From NCBI GenBank assembly GCA_020062545.1, contig JAGUWD010000007.1, positions 297,869-361,868 on the forward strand: 64,000 nt of DNA. Reading direction: 5' to 3'. Below the pieces are notes generated by a model. The model had not been told where the DNA came from and did not search any database. It saw only the letters and a list, made by a program, of their open reading frames with translations. This document shows, in pieces, positions 31,575 to 40,912 of this stretch. The translations under genes were made by a program, and so were the position numbers. This DNA comes from Thermodesulfovibrionales bacterium. Lineage in GTDB: Bacteria > Nitrospirota > Thermodesulfovibrionia > Thermodesulfovibrionales > Dissulfurispiraceae. Numbering within the stretch: the first letter of the stretch is position 1; every line of letters starts with the position of its first letter.

Positions 31575-32795
31575 ATGAAATATATAGTTTTAATCGGCGA
31601 TGGAATGGCAGACAGGCCTATTGATGAGCTTGGAGGATTGACTCCTCTTAAGAAGGCATCTACTCCCAATATGGATAAAATTGCCCAGAAGGGAACCATT
31701 GGAAAGGTGCGTACAATCCCTGAAGGCATGCATCCCGGTTCTGATGTTGCTAATCTTAGCATCCTCGGTTATGACCCTGCAAAGTACTACACGGGAAGGG
31801 CTCCACTTGAGGCTGCAAGCATCGGGGTCAAGCTTAATGAAAACGATGTTGCTTACAGATGCAATCTCGTGACACTTAAATTCGATAAGAACAGGACTCA
31901 TGCTGTAATGGATGACTATAGCAGCGGACATATAACGACAGAAGAGGCAAGGGAACTTATTAAAGATGTTAAGGCAGGATTGGAAAGCGATGATATAACA
32001 TTTTATCCCGGTGTCAGCTACAGGCATCTTATGGTCTGGAAAAACGGCAGCTTGAATATCGAATGTGCTCCTCCACACGACATACTCGAAAGGGAGATTA
32101 CAGATTACCTTCCAGTTGGAGAAAGGGATGTAGTTTTAAGAGAATTGATGAGAAAGTCCGTGGATATCCTTGCAGGACATCCTGTAAACAAGGAGAGGCT
32201 GAAGAACGGCAAAAAGCCTGCAAACAGCATATGGCTGTGGGGACAGGGGAAGAAGCCAAAGATGCCCACTTACAAAGAGAAGTACGGGCTGAAAGGCGCT
32301 CTTATATCTGCTGTTGACCTCACAAAAGGCCTCGGAATATATGCCGGATTTGAGATATTGAAGGTTCCGGGGGCAACGGGCTGGCTCGATACGAACTACA
32401 TTGGCAAGGCAGAGCATGCCTTGAATGCCCTTAAGCATGTGGATTTTGTCTATATCCATGTGGAGTCCCCTGACGAGGCAGGACATTCGGGAAATTATAA
32501 AGACAAGATAAAGGCAATAGAGGACTTTGATAGCCTTGTGGTCGGCCCTGTAATGAAGGGGCTTAAAGAGAGATTCAGGGAATACCGCGTCCTGCTTATG
32601 CCTGACCATGCTACGCCCATTAAGGTAAGGACGCATACCGATGAGCCGGTGCCCTTTGTGATATACGACAGCCGTGATGAGAAGAAGAACAAAGGTGTTA
32701 CATATGATGAGTCCATTACCGAGAGGAAGGACATAGTGGTTGTTAATGAAGGATATGAGCTGATGGATTATTTTATCAAGGAGGTTGCGGTTTAA
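31575..32795 (+). CDS. Cofactor-independent phosphoglycerate mutase-like protein, probable homoserine kinase
   Basis: 406 residues, alkaline-phosphatase fold. [19 protein letters not shown] at the start, [18 protein letters not shown] with the catalytic serine, [16 protein letters not shown], and [20 protein letters not shown] for metals. By family this is ApgM (2- to 3-phosphoglycerate). One subfamily, found next to thrC, hom or lysC in genomes lacking thrB, is described as a proposed homoserine kinase. Here it sits between thrC and lysC with no GHMP-type thrB in the cluster, so homoserine kinase is the better guess. ATG 31575 begins the conserved domain. The stop overlaps lysC by one base. 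Confidence 0.8.
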   Translation: MKYIVLIGDGMADRPIDELGGLTPLKKASTPNMDKIAQKGTIGKVRTIPEGMHPGSDVANLSILGYDPAKYYTGRAPLEAASIGVKLNENDVAYRCNLVTLKFDKNRTHAVMDDYSSGHITTEEARELIKDVKAGLESDDITFYPGVSYRHLMVWKNGSLNIECAPPHDILEREITDYLPVGERDVVLRELMRKSVDILAGHPVNKERLKNGKKPANSIWLWGQGKKPKMPTYKEKYGLKGALISAVDLTKGLGIYAGFEILKVPGATGWLDTNYIGKAEHALNALKHVDFVYIHVESPDEAGHSGNYKDKIKAIEDFDSLVVGPVMKGLKERFREYRVLLMPDHATPIKVRTHTDEPVPFVIYDSRDEKKNKGVTYDESITERKDIVVVNEGYELMDYFIKEVAV

Positions 32796-34015
32796 TGCTT
32801 ATCGTTCAGAAATACGGTGGCACATCCGTTGCGAATGCGGAGAGAATAAAGGCTGTCGCAGGACGTGTTTCGAAGGCTGTGAAGCAGGGGAATAAGGTTG
32901 TTGTAGTTGTCTCTGCAATGGCAGGAGAGACCGACAAACTGATAAACCTTGCCCATCAGATATCATCAAATCCCAGCGAAAGGGAAATGGACCTGCTTTT
33001 GTCATCAGGAGAGAGGGTTACCAGCGCTCTGACAGCAATGGCCATCGAGGAATTAGGGCATAGGGCATTAGCCCTCACAGGAAGACAGATGGGTATATTT
33101 ACGGATGCGGTTCACACAAAGGCAAAGATAGAAAGGATTACTGGCGAAAGGGCAGAGAAGGCCCTTGATGAAGGATACGTTGTTGTGGTTGCAGGCTTTC
33201 AGGGCATAACAGAGACAGAGGATGTCACAACCCTCGGAAGGGGAGGCTCTGACCTCTCTGCTGTGGCCATAGCGCATGCATTAAATGCCGATCTGTGCGA
33301 GATTTACACGGATGTCGACGGTGTGTATACAGCGGATCCGAGGATAGTCCCTGATGCAAAAAAACTGGATAAGATATCCTATGAAGAGATGCTCGAGCTT
33401 GCAAGCCTCGGCTCGAAGGTTCTCCAGACACGGTCTGTGGAATTCGCTATGAAATACAGTGTACCCGTGGTTGTAAGATCGAGCTTTAATGATAACCCTG
33501 GAACCCTTGTTACAAAGGAGGATGAGGATATGGAAAAGGTCGTAGTTTCTGGTATTGCCCATGATGTTAATCAGGCCAAGATTACTGTTATGGGGGTGCC
33601 TGACAAGCCGGGCATTGCTGCAAGGCTCTTTAAGGGAATAGCAGATGCAAATATAGTCGTTGATATGATTGTCCAGAATATAAGCAGCGATGGTAAGGCT
33701 ACAGATATATCGTTTACTGTGCCGAAGACAGATAGCAAAAAGGCATTGAAACTTACGGAAGACATAGCCAGAGAATTAGACGCAAAGGGCGTTGACATGA
33801 GAGAGGACATTGCAAAGATATCTATTGTTGGTGTTGGCATGAGGACGCATTCGGGTGTTGCTGCACAGATGTTCGATACGCTTGCAAAGCATGGGATAAA
33901 CATTATGGCTATCAGCACATCGGAGATTAAGGTATCGTGCCTTATAGATGCGAAATATACTGAGCTTGCGGTAAGGGTGCTGCACGACGCCTTTGAGCTG
34001 GAAAAGGCTGCATAG
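32795..34015 (+). CDS. lysC: Aspartate kinase
   Basis: 406 residues. Kinase domain: [17 protein letters not shown] at the start, [31 protein letters not shown] and [17 protein letters not shown]. Two ACT domains follow from about 265 ([20 protein letters not shown]) and about 345 ([19 protein letters not shown]) and bind lysine or threonine for feedback. It phosphorylates aspartate, the first step of the pathway served by this whole cluster. The start overlaps the previous stop (TAATG). Confidence 0.95.
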   Translation: MLIVQKYGGTSVANAERIKAVAGRVSKAVKQGNKVVVVVSAMAGETDKLINLAHQISSNPSEREMDLLLSSGERVTSALTAMAIEELGHRALALTGRQMGIFTDAVHTKAKIERITGERAEKALDEGYVVVVAGFQGITETEDVTTLGRGGSDLSAVAIAHALNADLCEIYTDVDGVYTADPRIVPDAKKLDKISYEEMLELASLGSKVLQTRSVEFAMKYSVPVVVRSSFNDNPGTLVTKEDEDMEKVVVSGIAHDVNQAKITVMGVPDKPGIAARLFKGIADANIVVDMIVQNISSDGKATDISFTVPKTDSKKALKLTEDIARELDAKGVDMREDIAKISIVGVGMRTHSGVAAQMFDTLAKHGINIMAISTSEIKVSCLIDAKYTELAVRVLHDAFELEKAA

Positions 34016-34021
34016 CAATTA

Positions 34022-35590
34022 ATGAAACAGATCGAGATATATGATACGACTTTGAGGGACGGCTCGCAGGCAGAAGATATTGCTTTCTCTGTTGAGGACA
34101 AGCTGCGCATTACGGAGAAGCTCGATGAGCTTGGTGTGCATTATATCGAGGGAGGCTGGCCTGGATCCAATCCAAAGGATGCCGAGTATTTCAAGAAGGT
34201 CAGGAAGCTGCCCCTTTCGAATGCCGTAGTTGTTGCCTTTGGAAGCACTCACAGGCCAAAACACAAGGTCCGGGATGATGTCAATATAAAGACCCTTATT
34301 GATTCAAAGGCCAGGGTTGTCACCATCTTTGGTAAGACATGGGACTTCCATGTGAAAGAGGCGCTGAAGATTTCCCTTGAGGCAAATTTAGATATTATTC
34401 ATGACTCCATTTTTTATCTCAAAAAGCATGTGGAAAAGGTCTTCTTTGATGGAGAGCACTTTTTTGATGGGTACAAGGACAATCCCGATTTTGCAATTAA
34501 ATGCCTGCTTGCTGCTCAGGATGCAGGTGCAGACTGCATAATACCATGCGATACAAACGGAGGAACACTGCCTCACGACATAAAAAGAATAATGCAGGAT
34601 GTGGTCAAAAAAATTAAAAGGCCTCTGGGAATTCATGCTCACAATGATTCTGAATGTGCAGTGGCCAATTCGATTATTGCTGTTGAGATTGGCGCAGTGC
34701 AGGTGCAGGGGACAATAAACGGACTTGGCGAGAGATGCGGCAATGCAAATCTTTGCTCAATTATCCCGAATCTCCAGATAAAGCTCGGATATAAATGCCT
34801 GAAGGATGAGAACCTGAGAAAATTAAGGGATGTGTCGAGGTTTGTGAATGAAATAGCGAATCTCAGACACTTTAAGAGACAGCCCTTTGTGGGTGATAGC
34901 GCATTTGCTCATAAGGGCGGCATACATGTGAGCGCTGTAAGAAAGAGGCCGGAGACGTACGAGCATGTCAGGCCTGAACTTGTAGGCAATTCAACGAGAG
35001 TCTTGATATCTGATCTTGCAGGGAAAAGCAATATTCTCAGGAAGGCCGAGGAATTCAATATACATCTTGAGGCAGACTCGCCAGAAGTTCAGGGTGTTCT
35101 CAATACATTAAAGGACCTGGAACATCAGGGATTTCAGTTTGAGGGTGCAGAGGCATCCTTTGAACTTGTCCTGAAAAAGGCTCTGGGGCTTCACAGGAGG
35201 TTTTTTGACCTCATCGGATTCAGAGTTATCGACGAAAAGAGAAAGGAAAATGAAGTGCCTATCAGCGAGGCTACAATAATGGTGAAAGTGGGCAAGCATA
35301 TAGAACATACCGCTGCTACGGGCAACGGCCCTGTCAATGCCCTTGACAATGCATTGAGAAAGGCCTTGGAGAAATTTTATCCTGAGCTCAGGAGCGTAAA
35401 ACTCCATGATTATAAAGTCCGTGTCCTTACTGCAGGGAAAGGCACATCTGCAAAGGTACGTGTCTTGATTGAATCAGGGGATGATGAGCATAAATGGGGC
35501 ACTGTCGGCGTCTCCGAAAACATTATCGAAGCCTCCTGGCAGGCGCTTGTTGACAGCATCGAGTATAAGCTTCTGAAAGAAAAAGGATAG
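34022..35590 (+). CDS. cimA: Citramalate synthase
   Basis: 522 residues. HMGL-like domain: [39 protein letters not shown] (typical of the CimA/TIGR00977 group), [19 protein letters not shown], then [12 protein letters not shown]-terminal LeuA dimer regulatory domain runs from about 395 ([20 protein letters not shown]). It condenses pyruvate and acetyl-CoA to citramalate for isoleucine synthesis without threonine deaminase. It begins six bases after lysC, so isoleucine is fed here from pyruvate. Confidence 0.92.
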   Translation: MKQIEIYDTTLRDGSQAEDIAFSVEDKLRITEKLDELGVHYIEGGWPGSNPKDAEYFKKVRKLPLSNAVVVAFGSTHRPKHKVRDDVNIKTLIDSKARVVTIFGKTWDFHVKEALKISLEANLDIIHDSIFYLKKHVEKVFFDGEHFFDGYKDNPDFAIKCLLAAQDAGADCIIPCDTNGGTLPHDIKRIMQDVVKKIKRPLGIHAHNDSECAVANSIIAVEIGAVQVQGTINGLGERCGNANLCSIIPNLQIKLGYKCLKDENLRKLRDVSRFVNEIANLRHFKRQPFVGDSAFAHKGGIHVSAVRKRPETYEHVRPELVGNSTRVLISDLAGKSNILRKAEEFNIHLEADSPEVQGVLNTLKDLEHQGFQFEGAEASFELVLKKALGLHRRFFDLIGFRVIDEKRKENEVPISEATIMVKVGKHIEHTAATGNGPVNALDNALRKALEKFYPELRSVKLHDYKVRVLTAGKGTSAKVRVLIESGDDEHKWGTVGVSENIIEASWQALVDSIEYKLLKEKG

Positions 35591-35594
35591 GCCA

Positions 35595-36032
35595 ATGGAA
35601 GAAGTTGGGGTAGTGAAAGAGATTATCGGCCCCAAGGCAATCGTAGCCGTTCAGCGCAAGAGCGGGTGCGACTCATGCCCCGGCGGTTCTGTATGCAAAC
35701 TGGCAGGGAACGAGGCCGAAATAGAAGTAGTCAACGAGGCAAAGGCAAAGGCAGGAGATACCGTCAGGGTTGTATTTAAGCCATATACCTATCTGAAAGG
35801 GACGGCGTTCGTTTACGGCATACCATCCATAATGCTTATAATCGGTGCAATTGTTGGAAAGGAATATCTGAGCAGGTTTTTACCAAACATGGATCCGGAC
35901 ATCGTATCAGCCATCGGGGGATTCGGCCTTTTTGCATTGAGCTTTCTTTTTATGAAGGTCTGGATGAAAAGGTATGAAGGCAAAAAGGAATATATGCCGG
36001 TGATAGAAGAAATAATAGATACGAGGGGGTAA
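35595..36032 (+). CDS. SoxR-reducing/RseC family protein
   Basis: 145 residues. The N-terminal cysteine-rich domain has SGCDSCPGGSVCKL near 24-37, the cluster-type motif of RseC. Two membrane helices follow (about 70-95, 105-125). In Rhodobacter and E. coli, relatives act with the Rnf complex to keep SoxR reduced or modulate RseA. No rnf, soxR or rse genes are nearby, so a redox function at the membrane is all that can be said. It starts four bases after cimA and ends four before the EF-G-like gene. Confidence 0.8.
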   Translation: MEEVGVVKEIIGPKAIVAVQRKSGCDSCPGGSVCKLAGNEAEIEVVNEAKAKAGDTVRVVFKPYTYLKGTAFVYGIPSIMLIIGAIVGKEYLSRFLPNMDPDIVSAIGGFGLFALSFLFMKVWMKRYEGKKEYMPVIEEIIDTRG

Positions 36033-36036
36033 TTTT

Positions 36037-38130
36037 ATGGCAAGGTTGGATGTGGAGAAGATCAGGAATGTAGCAATAATAGCCCACAGCGGTGCTGGTA
36101 AGACCTCATTGTCAGAGGCTGTTCTTTTTAATGCAGGCGCCATTGACAGGATGGGCAATACCGAAGATGGCAACACCACAATGGATTATGAGCCCGAGGA
36201 GGTTTCGAGGAAGATAAGCATTACATCTGCCGTTGCATATTGTGACTGGAAGGGGCACAGGATAAATCTTATAGATACCCCTGGCTTTATCAATTTCATA
36301 GAAGACACGAGGGGATGTCTGAGGGTTGCTGACGGTGCAATAGTCATCGTGAGTGCCATATCGGGCGTAAAGGCAGAGACAGAAAAGGTTTGGAAATACG
36401 CCTGCGAATTCGAGGTGCCGAGGATTGTATTTATAAACAAGATGGACAAAGAGACGGCAAATTTTTACAGGGCACTGGGTGAGCTTGAAAAATCTTTTGA
36501 GTCAGAGGCTATACCTTTGCACATACCTGTTGGAGAAGGCGAAAACTTTAAAGGTATAGTTGACCTCATATCCATGAAGGCATACATGCTTGAAAATGGC
36601 AAAACAGTCGAGAAGGAAATATCAGATGATATAAAAAACACTGCTGATGAATACAGAAGAAAGCTTGTGGAAAAGGTTGCGGAGTCTGAAGATTCTCTTT
36701 TAGAGAAATACCTTGAAGGTGGAGAATTAACGGCAGATGAAATAATGAAGGGGATAAAGGAAGGCTCCCTCACCAGAAGGTTTATCCCGGTAACATGCGG
36801 TGCTGCTACCATTAATTCAGGAGTAACTCAGCTCATGGACGCAATGCTTCTCTGTCTGCCTTCTCCTGTTGAGATGAGCAGGATTTCTCCCATAAGAGGG
36901 ATGAGCCCTAAAGAGAAGAAGGAAATAGAAAGAAAGCCTGTGGAAACAGACCCTCTCACTGCCTATGTGTTTAAGACTATTGCAGACCCTTATGCAGGCA
37001 AACTTTCTATATTCAGGGTATATTCAGGTGTATTAAAGGCGGACTCCACTGTTCTGAACGCCAATACAGGCACAAAAGAGAGGGTGGGACAGGTATTTTA
37101 TCTTCTTGGCAAGAAACATATTCCTGCACAATCTATCGGGCCGGGTGAAATCGCTGCGGTTGTGAAGCTCAAAGATACAAATGTTGGAGATACATTATGC
37201 GAGGAACATCATCCTTTGATTCTCGAAAAGGTTAAGTTTGCAGACCCCATAATCTCTTATGCCATTGCGCCAAAGAGCAAGGGCGACGAAGAAAAGGTGA
37301 GTTCGGGATTGCACAGGATTCTGGAGGAAGACCCCACAATCCATTTTACAAGGGATGAGGAATCAAAGGAGATGATACTCTCGGGGATGGGGCAGGTTCA
37401 CCTCGAAGTAGCTCTGGAAAAACTCAAGAGAAAATTCGGCGTTGAAGTCGTGATGAAGACACCAAAGATTCCTTACAGGGAGACAATAAGGGCGTCTGCA
37501 AAGGCACAGGGCAGATACAAGAAACAGTCCGGAGGACGCGGACAATACGGTGATTGCTGGATAGAGATAGAGCCTTTACAAAGGGGTGGAGGATACGAGT
37601 TTGTTGATAAGATTGTTGGTGGCGTTATTCCCCAGCAATACAGGCCTGCAGTCGAAAAAGGGATAATCGAGACAATGAAAGAAGGGGTCATCGCAGGCTA
37701 TCCTGTAGTCGATATGAAGGTTACATTATACGACGGCTCTTATCACTCGGTTGATTCCTCGGAAATGGCGTTTAAGATAGCAGGCTCAATGGCTTTGAAA
37801 AAGGCATTTCAGGATGCAAGGCCTGTGCTCCTTGAGCCCATCATGAAGGTGGAGGTGATAGTTCCGGATGAAACCCTTGGCTCTGTAATCGGAGACCTGA
37901 ATTCGAGGCGTGGAAAGGTTCAGGGTGTTGAGCCTCAGGCAGGAGGAAATCAGAAAATATCGTGTCTTGTTCCGATGGCAGAAATGCTCACATACGCAAA
38001 TCAGCTCCAGAGCATTACATCTGGAAGAGGGCTCTATTCCATGGAATTTTCGCATTACGAAGAAGTGCCGGGACATATATCGCAGAAGATAATCGCAGAA
38101 AGACAAAAGCAAAAGGCGGAAGAACATTGA
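36037..38130 (+). CDS. Elongation factor G-like translational GTPase (EF-G2)
   Basis: 697 residues with all five EF-G domains. P-loop AHSGAGKTSLSEA, G3 DTPGFINFIED, G4 NKMDKE, domain IV motif [16 protein letters not shown] and a C-terminal HYEEVPGHISQKI. Switch I reads MDYEPEEVSRKISITSA, lacking the RGITI element that is intact in the ribosomal-operon copy at 61794 ([12 protein letters not shown]). Such second EF-Gs occur in many bacteria; some lack translocation activity or act in recycling or stress. It follows the RseC-type gene directly, and a toxin-antitoxin pair begins two bases after its stop. Confidence 0.9.
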   Translation: MARLDVEKIRNVAIIAHSGAGKTSLSEAVLFNAGAIDRMGNTEDGNTTMDYEPEEVSRKISITSAVAYCDWKGHRINLIDTPGFINFIEDTRGCLRVADGAIVIVSAISGVKAETEKVWKYACEFEVPRIVFINKMDKETANFYRALGELEKSFESEAIPLHIPVGEGENFKGIVDLISMKAYMLENGKTVEKEISDDIKNTADEYRRKLVEKVAESEDSLLEKYLEGGELTADEIMKGIKEGSLTRRFIPVTCGAATINSGVTQLMDAMLLCLPSPVEMSRISPIRGMSPKEKKEIERKPVETDPLTAYVFKTIADPYAGKLSIFRVYSGVLKADSTVLNANTGTKERVGQVFYLLGKKHIPAQSIGPGEIAAVVKLKDTNVGDTLCEEHHPLILEKVKFADPIISYAIAPKSKGDEEKVSSGLHRILEEDPTIHFTRDEESKEMILSGMGQVHLEVALEKLKRKFGVEVVMKTPKIPYRETIRASAKAQGRYKKQSGGRGQYGDCWIEIEPLQRGGGYEFVDKIVGGVIPQQYRPAVEKGIIETMKEGVIAGYPVVDMKVTLYDGSYHSVDSSEMAFKIAGSMALKKAFQDARPVLLEPIMKVEVIVPDETLGSVIGDLNSRRGKVQGVEPQAGGNQKISCLVPMAEMLTYANQLQSITSGRGLYSMEFSHYEEVPGHISQKIIAERQKQKAEEH

Positions 38131-38131
38131 T

Positions 38132-38545
38132 ATGGTTGAATATCAATTTGACAGAGATGAATGGGAAAGGTATTTAAAGCAAGGGAATCATACCCTTAAA
38201 TCAGCCAAAAGTGATATGGATGAGGAAGATTATGATTGGGCATGTTTTAAAGCCCAACAATCGGCAGAGCTTTTTTTAAAAGGTTTTCTCCGCGCAATCG
38301 GCACAATAGCGACAGGGCATTCAATTACAAAACTACTGAGTACCGTTGAGGAAATTAGTGGCACTGTCCCAGATAATATAAAAAAGTGCTCGTTAAAGCT
38401 TGATAAAGTTTATATCCCGTCCAGATACCCTGATGCCTATGCATTGGGCGCGCCTATGGATTATTATACTGTGGATGATGCACAAGAAAGTATTGATTGT
38501 ACTGAGAAAATCTTGGATTTTGTGAAGGGGCTGATCAATGCTTAA
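38132..38545 (+). CDS. HEPN-domain protein (toxin of MNT/HEPN pair)
   Basis: 137 residues, all-helical HEPN domain. WACFKAQQSAELFLKGFL (about 31-48) is the family core helix, GHSITKLL follows, and VYIPSRYPDAYALG (about 92-105) is the conserved C-terminal segment with the Arg/Tyr residues linked to RNase-type activity in HEPN toxins. Its partner nucleotidyltransferase overlaps the 3' end by 8 bases. The ATG is two bases from the EF-G2 stop, with no promoter visible, so it may be read from the housekeeping operon. Confidence 0.82.
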   Translation: MVEYQFDRDEWERYLKQGNHTLKSAKSDMDEEDYDWACFKAQQSAELFLKGFLRAIGTIATGHSITKLLSTVEEISGTVPDNIKKCSLKLDKVYIPSRYPDAYALGAPMDYYTVDDAQESIDCTEKILDFVKGLINA

Positions 38546-38888
38546 GTCAATAGTGCGTATGAGGGCGGAGAAAAGAAACGATGCCTTTGAAAAGGCAAGG
38601 AGATATCTTTTGTCCCTCGGCTTAAAGAAATACAGAGCAATACTCTTTGGCTCTTACGCAAGAGGTGACTTTAATTATGCCAGCGATATTGATTTGCTAA
38701 TTATATCTGATGAGCTTCCAGAGGGTCTTAACGAGAGACTCTCTTTCCTGAATTTAAAACGATGGGATACGCCTGATGTGGAGCCGATAGGATGGACTGA
38801 AAAAGAGTACGAGATGAGAAAAAAGAAGCGTGATCCGTTTGTAGGGCTTTTGGAAAAAGAGGGGGTTGTGATTGAGGGAAGGTTATGA
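38538..38888 (+). CDS. Minimal nucleotidyltransferase (MNT antitoxin)
   Basis: 116 residues. The polymerase-beta-type motif GSYARGDFNYASDIDLLII (about 36-54) has the G-S and D-x-D residues needed for catalysis. In characterised MNT/HEPN modules the nucleotidyltransferase AMPylates and silences the HEPN partner. It overlaps HEPN by 8 bases and shares ATGA with the next membrane-protein gene. WDTPDVEPIGWTEKEYEMR near 75-93 is also typical of MNTs. Confidence 0.88.
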   Translation: MLKSIVRMRAEKRNDAFEKARRYLLSLGLKKYRAILFGSYARGDFNYASDIDLLIISDELPEGLNERLSFLNLKRWDTPDVEPIGWTEKEYEMRKKKRDPFVGLLEKEGVVIEGRL

Positions 38889-39568
38889 CTTTGATGGAAC
38901 AATGGGCAATAGTCTTTGAATCATATAAGGAAGCGAATTTTTTGGGATTAGTAAAAAAAACATTGACTAAATCTAAAAGCAGATTATTGGCTATTCTCAC
39001 ATTTATATTTTTTTTCTTTTCAATCATTTGGTCATTCAATATCAAGTTTAGATTTATAAAAACCTATCCACATATAGATTATCTTGTATTATTTTTTCCT
39101 ATTTTGGCATCCTTATTATTTGAAAGGGCGATAAAAAATAGTTTTAAAAAATATTACAAGGATAATATCCAAAGCAAACTCCTTAAATGTTATAGAAAAG
39201 ACCGAGAATATGAAAGATATCTTCTTTTCAAAGAGAAACTTGCACACAAAAAAGAAGAAATAGATTTTAGACAGATATTGCCGTTTATTGATAATGAGCT
39301 TGAGATGGCTAGAGTATCAATGTTTAAGCAGCATCCATTTTTAGTTGTACTGATTGGTATTGTTACAGCCATTGCAGGCGGATTGGCAAATAGAGAACAA
39401 GGATGGACAACTCTCGTAACGCCTCTTATTCTTATATGGGTGTTATTTATTTTATTTTTTAGCATCTGGTATATTGAGTTGTTTAAAACCAGAGAATATA
39501 AATTGTGTGAGCTTAAAAAGTTTATTTTTTGGTTAGAACAAGAAAAATTAACGAAAAAGTCTATATGA
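38885..39568 (+). CDS. Unknown four-helix membrane protein coupled to MNT
   Basis: 227 residues; I recognise no family. Membrane helices are seen near 34-52 (LLAILTFIFFFFSIIWSF), 62-80, 152-170 (FLVVLIGIVTAIAGGLA) and 175-195. The middle section is a charged cytoplasmic domain (KCYRKDREYERYLLFKEKLA). The codon content is much more AT-rich than the neighbours, a sign of transfer. The start overlaps the MNT stop by ATGA, so it is translated with the toxin-antitoxin pair and may be part of the system. Confidence 0.6.
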   Translation: MTLMEQWAIVFESYKEANFLGLVKKTLTKSKSRLLAILTFIFFFFSIIWSFNIKFRFIKTYPHIDYLVLFFPILASLLFERAIKNSFKKYYKDNIQSKLLKCYRKDREYERYLLFKEKLAHKKEEIDFRQILPFIDNELEMARVSMFKQHPFLVVLIGIVTAIAGGLANREQGWTTLVTPLILIWVLFILFFSIWYIELFKTREYKLCELKKFIFWLEQEKLTKKSI

Positions 39569-39582
39569 GAGGAGGAAAGAAA

Positions 39583-40170
39583 ATGAAAAAACTATTTTAT
39601 GTATTATTGATGTTTACTCTCTTGGCTGTTAACTCGTGTGTTACCATTAGCGAAGAAGAGCGCAAAGCAATGTTAGAGAAAGAACATCTCCGTAAAGAAC
39701 AAGAGAAACAAGAAGTTTCTATGCTTTTAAAAGATATTGAAGATATACTTAGTGGGCTAAAGTGGGATGAAAAGATATATGAACCAATAGAGATAACAAT
39801 TGGCCCAGTTGGCTCAAGCAGGCCGCGATGGATAATGACTGTCTATAATAGTCCTGACTACGTAGGAAGCTTCTTTTTGGGAGAGAAAAATAAAAAATTT
39901 TTTGTAAAAGTAAGCAAACTTACCACAACTGACGGAGTTCCTATTGAGCCAAGTTCTGGATTGTCCCTTCCATATCCAGGACAGTATCTCGTTGGATTAG
40001 GGGGCGAAGATATAGAAATAATAGATGGCAAATTTTTTGGGGCCATTAGAAGGTCTGTAGAGAAAAGACAAAATATTTTAATTTGGACTAGTTTTCAAAA
40101 AAGACACGATACAAGAGAGGGAGGCAATTACAAGTTTTTTAGGATTAAAAGGATTTTACAACCAAAGTAA
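39583..40170 (+). CDS. Unknown lipoprotein
   Basis: 195 residues. MKKLFYVLLMFTLLAVNSC is a signal peptide with a lipobox ending at C19. An upstream in-frame ATG exists at 39529, but GAGGAGG at 39570-39576 fixes ATG 39583. The mature part has a short coiled region (EEERKAMLEKEHLRKEQ) and then a beta-rich domain with no recognised motif. Base use is AT-rich like the gene before it. It lies 14 bases after the membrane protein and ends the HEPN/MNT unit. Confidence 0.65.
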   Translation: MKKLFYVLLMFTLLAVNSCVTISEEERKAMLEKEHLRKEQEKQEVSMLLKDIEDILSGLKWDEKIYEPIEITIGPVGSSRPRWIMTVYNSPDYVGSFFLGEKNKKFFVKVSKLTTTDGVPIEPSSGLSLPYPGQYLVGLGGEDIEIIDGKFFGAIRRSVEKRQNILIWTSFQKRHDTREGGNYKFFRIKRILQPK

Positions 40171-40211
40171 AAGTGATGATGCAAGATATAAATGAGATAT
40201 AAATGGTTAAC

Positions 40212-40227
40212 AGGAAGTAGCAATTCC
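40212..40227 (+). repeat. 16-bp direct repeat, left copy
   Basis: AGGAAGTAGCAATTCC is identical to 40870-40885 at the end of the DUF2283 gene. The two copies bracket the DUF433 stub and the DUF4258/DUF2283 pair. The surrounding 40171-40324 gap is AT-rich with no gene I can support. Confidence 0.65.
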
Positions 40228-40324
40228 TATTTTTATATGGCTTTTGCAAAAAAAGTATAATTGAAGAAAAGAATTGATTCATAAGAAGAATAGCGAGAAT
40301 AGGATAAGAATAGAGGAGTAAAAC

Positions 40325-40420
40325 ATGGGCACATTAGTTAAACAGGTTGAGCATCCGTATATCACAATTGACAGGAAAATAAAGGTCGGCGAGACTTTGT
40401 TTGTACTATGGAAAAGATAG
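40325..40420 (+). CDS. 31-residue stub resembling the N terminus of DUF433 antitoxins
   Basis: A strong GAGGAG ribosome site precedes ATG. The peptide reads MGTLVKQVEHPYITIDRKIK then VGETLFVLWKR. VEHPYITID-KI resembles the beginning of DUF433 proteins (HPYITIDPKICGG...), after which the frame departs and stops. It is either a decayed antitoxin or a tiny leader gene for the pair that follows ten bases later. Too short to be certain. Confidence 0.4.
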   Translation: MGTLVKQVEHPYITIDRKIKVGETLFVLWKR

Positions 40421-40429
40421 GTAGGATTT

Positions 40430-40693
40430 ATGCCACCTGAAATTGAATTTAGCCTGCATTCATTGCTTAAAATTGAACTACTGAAGTCTCACGGCATAGA
40501 TGTGTCAAAGGAGGCAGTTGAAGATATTATCAAGAATCCTGATAGAATAGATGTAGGTTATAAAGAAAGGTTGATTGCCCAAAAGGGCTTTGATGATACG
40601 CGTGTTTTAAGAGTTGTTTATGAATCACTGCCTGAGAAGATTTATGTTGTAACCGTTTATCCGGGAAGGAGGTCGAGATATGAGAAAGATTAA
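40430..40693 (+). CDS. DUF4258-domain protein (putative toxin)
   Basis: 87 residues. LKIELLKSHGIDVSKEAVED and VLRVVYESLPEKIYVVTVYPG show a small alpha/beta RelE-like layout typical of DUF4258. These are usually encoded with DUF2283 partners and are thought to be toxin-antitoxin pairs. It overlaps the DUF2283 gene by 14 bases. Confidence 0.75.
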   Translation: MPPEIEFSLHSLLKIELLKSHGIDVSKEAVEDIIKNPDRIDVGYKERLIAQKGFDDTRVLRVVYESLPEKIYVVTVYPGRRSRYEKD

Positions 40694-40889
40694 ATACAGC
40701 AAGGACGTAGACGCCCTTCTTATTGAGCTTTCTGATAAACAGATAGATTACGCTGAGGAAGAGGGACAGATGATAATTCATTTTTCTAAAGACGGAGAGC
40801 CTGTCCTTCTTGAAATACTCGATGCAAAAGACTTTATTCTCAACTCGCTTTCCAGTGTCGTGAAAGAAAAGGAAGTAGCAATTCCGTAA
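40680..40889 (+). CDS. DUF2283-domain protein (putative antitoxin)
   Basis: 69 residues. [20 protein letters not shown], then [19 protein letters not shown] and DAKDFI are DUF2283 hallmarks. GGAGG lies inside the upstream gene, ahead of the overlapping start. Its last codons contain the 16-bp direct repeat shared with 40212. argH follows 23 bases later. Confidence 0.8.
   Translation: MRKIKYSKDVDALLIELSDKQIDYAEEEGQMIIHFSKDGEPVLLEILDAKDFILNSLSSVVKEKEVAIP
40870..40885 (+). repeat. 16-bp direct repeat, right copy
   Basis: AGGAAGTAGCAATTCC, within the last codons of the DUF2283 gene; identical to 40212-40227, 642 bases apart. Confidence 0.65.
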
Positions 40890-40912
40890 ACGGAGGACAA
40901 AATAGGAATTTT

